From Nocardioides sp. SYSU D00065 (GTDB lineage: Bacteria > Actinomycetota > Actinomycetes > Propionibacteriales > Nocardioidaceae): a stretch of 64,000 bases of DNA. A program made the position numbers and the translations under genes. This document shows, one piece after another, positions 57,837 through 64,000 of this stretch (position 1 is the stretch's first letter; each line of letters starts with the position of its first letter). The DNA lies in the NCBI RefSeq assembly GCF_017916425.1, contig NZ_JAFMSX010000004.1, positions 62,001 through 126,000 of the forward strand. The letters run 5' to 3'. The notes beneath the pieces were generated by a model. The model did not search any database. It was not told the origin of the DNA and worked only from the letters and a program-made list of their open reading frames with translations.

Positions 57837-59314
57837 CCGACCTCCAGGCACGAGACCGGGCGACGGCCGCGGACCCGCGCCGCTGGTGGGCGCTCGTCGT
57901 CCTGGCTGCCAGCCTCCTGGTGGTCGTCATGGACATGACGATCCTCAACGTCGCCCTTCCGGAGATGGTGGTGGACCTCGAGCTGGGCTCGGTCTCCCAG
58001 CTGTGGGTGGTGGACGCGTACGCCCTCGCGCTCGCCGGCTTACTGGTGCCCGTGACCGCGCTGGGTGACCGATGGGGTCGCAAGCGGATGCTCATCGCGG
58101 GATACGCCGCCTTCGCAGCCGGATCCCTCGCCATCCTGTGGGCCGACAGCGCGACGGCCGTCGTCGCGATCCGCGCGCTGCTCGGCGTCGGCGGCGCGAT
58201 GGTGATGCCCTCGACGCTGTCCCTCATCCGATCGGTGTTCGCCGACCCGCGCGAGCGCACGCTGGCGCTGAGCATCTGGGGAGCCACCGCCGCGCTCGGC
58301 TCCGCCGTCGGCCCGGTCGTCGGAGGCGCCCTGCTCGAGCGGTTCAGCTGGCACGCCGCGTTCCTGGTCAACGTCCCGCTGATGGTGGTCGCGATCGGCG
58401 CCGCGGCGTGGCTGCTGAGGGAGAACCGGTCCCCGCGTCCCGGTCGCATCGACGCCATGGGCGTCGTGCTATCGGCCGGCGGCCTCACGGCGTTCGTGTA
58501 CGCCGCCAAGCAGCTCGGCAAGCACGGCCCCACCCTGCCGACCGTCGTCCTGCTGCTCGTGGGCGTCGCCGCCCTGGTCGCCTTCACCCGCACCGCCCTC
58601 GCGTCCGAGCGCCCGATGCTCGACGTCCGCGTTTTCGCCAAGCCCGTGCTGCGTGCCGGCGTCGTCGCCGCGCTGGCGAGCTCCGCAGCGATGGCCGCGG
58701 TCCTCTTCGTCGGCAGCCAGTGGCTGCAGCTCGTCCAGGGCTGGGCTCCGCTGGAGGCAGGGCTGGCGCTGCTCCCGCTGGCGCTCGGCGCACTGGTGGC
58801 CTCGCCCTTCGCGCCGGCCCTCGCGTCCCGCACGAGCCCGCGCACAGTCCTCTCGGGGGGCCTGCTGGTGCTGGCAGCGGGTCTGGCGCTGCTCGCCGTG
58901 GTGCCGGCGACGTACCCCTGGATGGCCCTCGCCTTCACCGTCGTCGGGCTGGGCACGTCGGCGCTCGGCCTCGGCTCCGCCCTGATCATGGGCGCCGCCA
59001 CCGACGACCAGGCGGGCTCGGCGGCTGCCGTCGAGGAGATCACCTACGAGCTCGGCGCGGTCGTGGGCATCACCTTCCTCGGAAGCCTCGTGGGCGCGGT
59101 CTACCGCGCGGGCCTGCCTAACGGCCCCGCGCCGGCGGTCCGCGAGTCGGTCGCCGGGGCGGTCGGCACGGCGTGGTTCGCGGAGGCGGCCGATGCCTTC
59201 GTCACCGCGTTCGCCGTGCTCGGCGCGGTGGGTGCCCTGCTCACGGCGGTGGCGGCGTACGTCGTGTGGCGCCTGGTCCCCGCCGACCTCACGATCGACG
59301 ACGCTCAGCACTGA
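57833..59314 (+). CDS. MFS drug exporter, DHA2 (14-helix) family
   Basis: 493 residues. Motif DMTILNVALPEM near the start, TALGDRWGRKRMLIAGY in the loop 2-3, and AATAALGSAVGPVVGGALLERFSWHAAFLVNVP (motif C) mark the EmrB/QacA family with 14 helices. It overlaps the TetR gene and is likely under its control. Substrates are typically hydrophobic cations or antibiotics; not known here. Confidence 0.92.
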   Translation: MTDLQARDRATAADPRRWWALVVLAASLLVVVMDMTILNVALPEMVVDLELGSVSQLWVVDAYALALAGLLVPVTALGDRWGRKRMLIAGYAAFAAGSLAILWADSATAVVAIRALLGVGGAMVMPSTLSLIRSVFADPRERTLALSIWGATAALGSAVGPVVGGALLERFSWHAAFLVNVPLMVVAIGAAAWLLRENRSPRPGRIDAMGVVLSAGGLTAFVYAAKQLGKHGPTLPTVVLLLVGVAALVAFTRTALASERPMLDVRVFAKPVLRAGVVAALASSAAMAAVLFVGSQWLQLVQGWAPLEAGLALLPLALGALVASPFAPALASRTSPRTVLSGGLLVLAAGLALLAVVPATYPWMALAFTVVGLGTSALGLGSALIMGAATDDQAGSAAAVEEITYELGAVVGITFLGSLVGAVYRAGLPNGPAPAVRESVAGAVGTAWFAEAADAFVTAFAVLGAVGALLTAVAAYVVWRLVPADLTIDDAQH

Positions 59315-59353
59315 GCGGGGGGCGCTGTCGGACCCTCCTGACAGACTGCAGGC

Positions 59354-62300
59354 ATGACCGCCCTCGACCGCTTCAGCGCACCCACGCGCGCGTGGTTCGA
59401 GGCGTCGTTCGCCCGCCCGACCCCGGCCCAGGAGGGCGCGTGGGAGGCCATCGCCGCCCGCAAGCACGCCCTCGTCGTGGCCCCCACCGGCAGCGGCAAG
59501 ACGCTCAGCGCGTTCCTCCACGCCATCGACCGCCTGCTGAGCAGCGAGCGGCCAGACGACAAGTCACGGCGCACCCGCGTCCTTTACATCTCTCCGCTGA
59601 AGGCGCTCGGCGTGGACGTCGAGCGCAACCTCCGCGCCCCGCTGACCGGCATCCGAAACACCGCCGAGCGGCTCGAGGCGACGGTCCCCGAGGTCACCGT
59701 CGGGCTGCGGTCGGGCGACACCAGCCCCGCGGACCGTCGCAAGCTCGGCACCACGCCGCCCGACATCCTGATCACCACCCCCGAGTCGCTGTTCCTGATG
59801 CTCACCAGCCAGGCGCGAGAGACGCTGCGCGGCGTCGACACGGTGATCATCGACGAGGTGCACGCGGTGGCCGGCACCAAGCGCGGCGCTCACCTCGGTC
59901 TCAGCCTCGAGCGCCTCGACGCCCTCCTCGACGAGCCGGCGCAGCGCATCGGCCTGAGCGCGACCGTCCGTCCGCTCGAGGAGGTGGCGCGCTTCCTCGG
60001 GGGCACCCAGCCCGTCGAGATCGTCTCGCCGCCCAGCACCAAGGAGTGGGACCTGCGGGTGGTGGTGCCGGTCGAGGACATGACGATGCCCGAGGAGTAC
60101 GACGAGGAGTCGGGCGACCCGGGCCGGTCGACGAGCATCTGGCCCCACGTCGAGGAGCACGTCGTCGACCTCGTCGAGCAGCACCGCTCCACCATCGTCT
60201 TCGCCAACTCCCGCCGACTGGCCGAGCGGCTCACCGCCCGGCTCAACGAGATCGCCGCGGAGCGGGCCGAGCGAGCGGCCGTCGCGGCGGACGGTGCCGA
60301 GGGTCCCGCTCCACGACCGGCCGACGGCGGGAGCAGGACGCCGGCGCAGGTCATGGCCCAGTCCGGGCAGAGCTCCGGTGCCGACACCATCATCGCCAAG
60401 GCCCACCACGGCTCGGTCTCGAAGGAGCAGCGGGCGATCATCGAGGACGACCTCAAGCGCGGCCGCCTTCCCTGCGTCGTGGCCACCAGCAGCCTCGAGC
60501 TCGGCATCGACATGGGCTCGGTCGACCTCGTCATCCAGATCGAGTCCCCGCCCAGCGTGGCGAGCGCTCTCCAGCGGGTGGGCCGCGCCGGTCACCAGGT
60601 CGGTGAGACCAGCCGCGGCGTGCTGTTCCCCAAGCACCGCGGCGACCTCGCCCAGACCGCCGTCGCGGTCGCCCGGATGCGCAGCGGCGCCATCGAGAAG
60701 ATGTCGGTGCCGGCCAACCCGCTCGACGTCCTGGCCCAGCAGGTCGTCGCCGCGCTCGCGATGGACGAGTGGCAGGTCGACGAGCTGTTCGCGCTCGTCG
60801 TGCGCGCCGCGTCGTACTCCCAGCTGCCCCGGTCGGCCTTCGACGCCACCCTCGACCTGCTGAGTGGCCGCTATCCCAGCGACGAGTTCGCCGAGCTCCG
60901 TCCCCGCATCGTGTGGGACCGCGTCACCGGCACGCTGAGCGGGCGCCCCGGCGCCCAGCGCCTCGCCGTGACCAGCGGCGGCACCATCCCCGACCGCGGC
61001 CTCTTCGGCGTCTTCCTGGTGGGGGAGAAGGCGAGCCGCGTCGGCGAGCTCGACGAGGAGATGGTCTACGAGTCGCGCGTCGGCGACATCTTCGCCCTCG
61101 GCGCCACCAGCTGGCGCATCGAGGACATCACCCACGACCGCGTGCTCGTCACGCCGGCTCCGGGCATCCCCGGGCGACTGCCGTTCTGGAAGGGCGACGC
61201 CCTCGGCCGGCCCGCCGAGCTGGGCGCGGCCGTCGGCGCGTTCACCCGCGAGGTGGCCGCCATGGGCGAGGCCAAGGCGATCGCCGGCGTCCGTGAGCGC
61301 GGCCTCGACGCCAACGCGGCGACCAATCTCGTCACCTACCTCGCCGAGCAGCGCGAGGCGACCCAGGTCGTCCCCAGCGACGTCCAGATCGTGGTGGAGC
61401 GGTTCCGTGACGAGCTCGGCGACTGGCGCCTGGTCGTCCACTCCCCCTACGGCACGCCCGTCCACGCTCCGTGGGCCCTCGCGATCAACGCGCGGCTGCG
61501 CGAGCGCTTCGACGTCGACGGCCAGGCCGTGGCCTCCGACGACGGCATCGTGATCCGCATCCCCGACACCGACGCGGAGCCGCCGACCGGCGAGATCATC
61601 GTCTTCGAGCCCGAGGAGATCGACCAGCTCGTCACGCAGGAGGTGGGCGGGTCGGCCCTGTTCGCGAGCCGCTTCCGCGAGTGCGCCGCCCGTGCCCTGC
61701 TGCTGCCGCGCCGCGACCCCGGCCGACGCAGCCCGCTGTGGCAGCAGCGCCAGCGCAGCGCCCAGCTGCTCGAGGTCGCCTCGAAGTATCCCTCCTTCCC
61801 GATCGTGCTCGAGGCGGTGCGCGAGTGCCTCCAGGACGTCTACGACCTCCCGGCGCTGGTCGCGCTGCTCGGCCGCGTCCAGCGTCGCGAGATCACGGTC
61901 GTCGACGTGGCGACCACCTCGCCCAGCCCGTTCGCGCGCAGCCTGCTGTTCGGCTACGTCGCTCAGTTCGTCTACGAGGGCGACTCACCCATCGCCGAGC
62001 GGCGCGCGGCCGCGCTGTCCCTTGACCAGGGCCTGCTCGCCGAGCTGCTCGGTCGCGCCGAGCTGCGCGAGCTGCTCGACCCGGAGGTGCTCGCCGAGGT
62101 CGAGGCGGAGCTCCAGTGGCTCGCGCCCGACCGCCGCGCCCGCGACGCCGAGGCGGTCGCCGACCTGCTGCGCCTGGTCGGCCCCCTCTCTCCCGCCGAG
62201 ATCCGGGACCGCGCGGTCGAGGGAGCCGACGTCGACGGCTGGCTGGCGTCGCTGGCCGACGTACGCCGCGTGGTCGAGGTCCGGATGGCCGGCGAGGACC

Positions 62301-63913
62301 GTTGGACGGCCATCGAGGACATCGGCCGGCTCCGCGACGGCCTCGGCGTGCCGGTGCCGGTCGGGACCCCCGACGCGTTCCTCGAGCTCCCCGAGGACCC
62401 TCTCGGCGACCTCGTCTCCCGCTACGCCCGCAGCCACGGCCCGTTCACCACCGCGGAGGTCGCCGCCCGGCTCGGGCTCGGCGAGGCGGTGGCACGCCAG
62501 ACCCTCCAGCGGCTGGCCCACCGGGGCCGGGTGCTCGAGGGCGAGTTCCGCCCCTCCGGCGCCGGCTCGGAGTGGTGCGACGCCGAGGTGCTGCGCAAAC
62601 TGCGCCGCCGCTCGCTGGCGCGGCTGCGGCAGGAGATCGAGCCGGTCGGCCAGGACGCCGTCGCCCGCTTCCTTCCCGCCTGGCAGCGCGTCGGCGGTGC
62701 CCTGCGCGGACTCGACGGCGTGATCGCCGCAATCGACCAGCTCGCCGGCTGCCCGGTCCCCGCGAGCGCGCTCGAGCCACTGGTGCTCGCAGGCCGGGTC
62801 CGTGACTACGAGCCCGCCATGCTCGACGAGCTGACGGCCTCCGGGGAGGTGATCTGGGCGGGACACTCGCCACTGCCCGGCAGCGACGGCTGGGTCAGCC
62901 TCCACCTCGCCGACCAGGCTCACCTCACGCTGCCCGAGCTCGAGGGCGACGAGCCGACCGGCGTCCAGCGCGCCGTGCTCGACGCCCTCGACCCGGGTGG
63001 AGCGTGGTTCTTCCGCCAGCTCGCCGACCGCGTCGGCTCCACGAGCGACGCCGAGCTCAGCGCCGCACTCTGGGAGCTGGTGTGGCGCGGGCTCGTCACC
63101 AACGACACGCTCGCCCCCCTCCGCGCGCTGGTGCGCAGCGGCACGCCGTCGCACCGCGCCCGCCGTACGCCGCCGCGGCTGGGCCGCGCGGGCGGTGGCC
63201 GGATGCCGGTGCGCACCGGACCCCCGGAGACCGCCGGCCGCTGGGCGCTGCTCCCGGCTCGCGACGAGGACCCCACCCGGCGCGCGCATGCGCGAGCCGA
63301 GCACCTGCTCGAGCGCCACGGGGTGGTGACCCGCGGCGCCGTGATGAGCGAGCGGGTCGCCGGCGGGTTCGCCGGGGTCTACAAGGTGCTCAGCGCCTTC
63401 GAGGACACCGGCCGCTGCCGACGCGGCTACTTCATCGAGGGACTGGGCGCCGCGCAGTTCGGCAGTGCCGGCGCGATCGACCGGCTGCGCACGTTCGCCG
63501 AGCCCGCCGGCTCCCAGGCGGGCGGCAAGCCGGCCGTGGTCGCCCTGGCCGCGACCGACCCGGCCAACGTCTTCGGCGCCGCCCTCCCCTGGCCCGAAGC
63601 CGACGAGGAGCGCTCGGGACACCGGCCCGGGCGCAAGGCCGGCGCGCTGGTGGTCACCGTCGACGGCGCCCTGACCGTCTACGTCGAGCGCGGTGGACGC
63701 ACGCTGCTGACGTGGAGCGACGACGAGGACGTGCTGACCCCGGCGATGGCGGCGCTGGCCGACGCAGCCCGGCGCGGCGCCCTGGGGCGCCTCACCGTCG
63801 AGAAGGCCGACGGCCAGGCGTTGATCGGCGGCGGTGGCGACACCCCCATCCGGCAGGCGCTGTCCGCGGCCGGGTTCGTGGCGACGCCCAAGGGGCTGAG
63901 GCTGCGTGCCTGA
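59354..63913 (+). CDS. lhr: ATP-dependent helicase Lhr
   Basis: 1519 residues. Two RecA domains: Walker A APTGSGKT at residues 43-50, DEVH at 167-170, SAT and later VGRAGHQVG as motif VI. The Lhr winged-helix and C-terminal large extension (about 900-1519) are present, including a part with AARLGLGEAVARQTLQRLAHRGRVLEG. The long Lhr form (about 1500 residues) is typical of actinobacteria and acts in DNA repair, unwinding RNA-DNA hybrids. It overlaps the nei2 start, the conserved Lhr-Nei2 pair. Confidence 0.96.
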   Translation: MTALDRFSAPTRAWFEASFARPTPAQEGAWEAIAARKHALVVAPTGSGKTLSAFLHAIDRLLSSERPDDKSRRTRVLYISPLKALGVDVERNLRAPLTGIRNTAERLEATVPEVTVGLRSGDTSPADRRKLGTTPPDILITTPESLFLMLTSQARETLRGVDTVIIDEVHAVAGTKRGAHLGLSLERLDALLDEPAQRIGLSATVRPLEEVARFLGGTQPVEIVSPPSTKEWDLRVVVPVEDMTMPEEYDEESGDPGRSTSIWPHVEEHVVDLVEQHRSTIVFANSRRLAERLTARLNEIAAERAERAAVAADGAEGPAPRPADGGSRTPAQVMAQSGQSSGADTIIAKAHHGSVSKEQRAIIEDDLKRGRLPCVVATSSLELGIDMGSVDLVIQIESPPSVASALQRVGRAGHQVGETSRGVLFPKHRGDLAQTAVAVARMRSGAIEKMSVPANPLDVLAQQVVAALAMDEWQVDELFALVVRAASYSQLPRSAFDATLDLLSGRYPSDEFAELRPRIVWDRVTGTLSGRPGAQRLAVTSGGTIPDRGLFGVFLVGEKASRVGELDEEMVYESRVGDIFALGATSWRIEDITHDRVLVTPAPGIPGRLPFWKGDALGRPAELGAAVGAFTREVAAMGEAKAIAGVRERGLDANAATNLVTYLAEQREATQVVPSDVQIVVERFRDELGDWRLVVHSPYGTPVHAPWALAINARLRERFDVDGQAVASDDGIVIRIPDTDAEPPTGEIIVFEPEEIDQLVTQEVGGSALFASRFRECAARALLLPRRDPGRRSPLWQQRQRSAQLLEVASKYPSFPIVLEAVRECLQDVYDLPALVALLGRVQRREITVVDVATTSPSPFARSLLFGYVAQFVYEGDSPIAERRAAALSLDQGLLAELLGRAELRELLDPEVLAEVEAELQWLAPDRRARDAEAVADLLRLVGPLSPAEIRDRAVEGADVDGWLASLADVRRVVEVRMAGEDRWTAIEDIGRLRDGLGVPVPVGTPDAFLELPEDPLGDLVSRYARSHGPFTTAEVAARLGLGEAVARQTLQRLAHRGRVLEGEFRPSGAGSEWCDAEVLRKLRRRSLARLRQEIEPVGQDAVARFLPAWQRVGGALRGLDGVIAAIDQLAGCPVPASALEPLVLAGRVRDYEPAMLDELTASGEVIWAGHSPLPGSDGWVSLHLADQAHLTLPELEGDEPTGVQRAVLDALDPGGAWFFRQLADRVGSTSDAELSAALWELVWRGLVTNDTLAPLRALVRSGTPSHRARRTPPRLGRAGGGRMPVRTGPPETAGRWALLPARDEDPTRRAHARAEHLLERHGVVTRGAVMSERVAGGFAGVYKVLSAFEDTGRCRRGYFIEGLGAAQFGSAGAIDRLRTFAEPAGSQAGGKPAVVALAATDPANVFGAALPWPEADEERSGHRPGRKAGALVVTVDGALTVYVERGGRTLLTWSDDEDVLTPAMAALADAARRGALGRLTVEKADGQALIGGGGDTPIRQALSAAGFVATPKGLRLRA

Positions 63914-64000
63914 GGGCGACACCGTCTACCGAGCCGCGGCCAGGCTCGACGGTGCGTTGAGCGGACAGCGGCTCACGCTCACCGACTTCCGGGTGCCCGC
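63906..64000 (+). CDS. nei2: Fpg/Nei-family DNA glycosylase (Nei2), 3' end missing
   Basis: The start GTG 63906 overlaps the lhr stop by eight bases. The N-terminus PEGDTVYRAAARLDGAL is the Nei2 catalytic start, in which the Pro after the first residue is the nucleophile and the Glu follows it. Nei2 removes oxidised bases, and its gene follows lhr in actinobacteria. The window ends after about 31 codons. Confidence 0.9.
   Translation, partial: MPEGDTVYRAAARLDGALSGQRLTLTDFRVP

Noticed and set aside
1..64000. CRISPR arrays, insertion sequences or rRNA genes
   Set aside because: I saw no regular spaced repeats, no transposase-like frames with terminal inverted repeats, and no rRNA sequence in either strand.

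Overview
The window is high-GC DNA from an actinobacterium, most likely the Nocardioidaceae (Nocardioides or a near relative). This rests on the recA-recX pair with a DUF3046 gene nearby, the glgC/glgM pair, the actinobacterial cysteine leader peptide ahead of sulfite reductase, the lhr-nei2 pair and uniform GC-rich codon use. It splits into two parts: the right-hand part of a siphovirus-like prophage (1 to about 21.03 kb) and ordinary host chromosome (about 21.08 to 64 kb).

Prophage. Positions 1-9.8 kb hold head-tail joining and tail genes in the usual order: head closure, HK97 gp10-like protein, tail terminator, major tail protein, gpG/gpGT tail chaperone with a CCCAAAA -1 slippery site, tape measure, distal tail, tail-associated protein and tail tip. 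The major tail gene carries a frameshift. Positions 9.9-13.7 kb hold a lysis-type module: several small membrane proteins, a membrane-anchored collagen-like protein, an M15-type endolysin, a DNase I-fold (EEP) nuclease and holin-like proteins, closed by a strong terminator. From 14.4 to 18.4 kb there is non-structural cargo. The standout is a secreted SnoaL/NTF2 protein divergent from a tightly packed run of HxlR regulator, zinc-type macrodomain, class M sirtuin (SirTM) and cytosolic SnoaL/NTF2 protein. This looks like a phage-borne reversible ADP-ribosylation cassette without the usual GcvH-L/lipoate ligase partners. From 18.4 to 20.9 kb there are HTH proteins, a secreted thermonuclease, a HicA-like protein with a clear promoter/operator, and a DUF3263 gene. 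The prophage ends at 21030-21074 in the 3' half of a tRNA-Val(GAC), which I read as one attachment site. No integrase is visible, so it probably lies beyond the left edge with the intact tRNA.

Host chromosome. From 21.3 to 29.4 kb: PIG-L deacetylase, P-loop kinase, APH-type phosphotransferase, sulfotransferase, a K+ channel with RCK domain, a YihY protein and phosphoglucomutase. From 29.6 to 34.8 kb: four DGPF/YCII genes driving into an ECF42-type sigma factor, then glgC and glgM. From 34.9 to 41.4 kb: an AbiEi/DUF559 protein, glyA, and an assimilatory sulfur operon (cysteine leader, sulfite reductase, zinc ribbon, cysH, sirohydrochlorin chelatase). From 41.4 to 49.9 kb, mostly minus strand: a coupled PPK2 / HipA-like kinase / DUF3037 / AlkD-like run, recA-recX with an SOS box, MFS, DUF3046, methyltransferase and DinB genes. 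From 50 to 53 kb the DNA is looser, with lipoprotein-like genes, gene remnants and a short repeated intergenic motif. From 53.1 to 64 kb: an ABC exporter (ATPase plus two permeases), a AAA ATPase, a TetR/MFS efflux pair with a clear operator, the Lhr helicase and the start of nei2.
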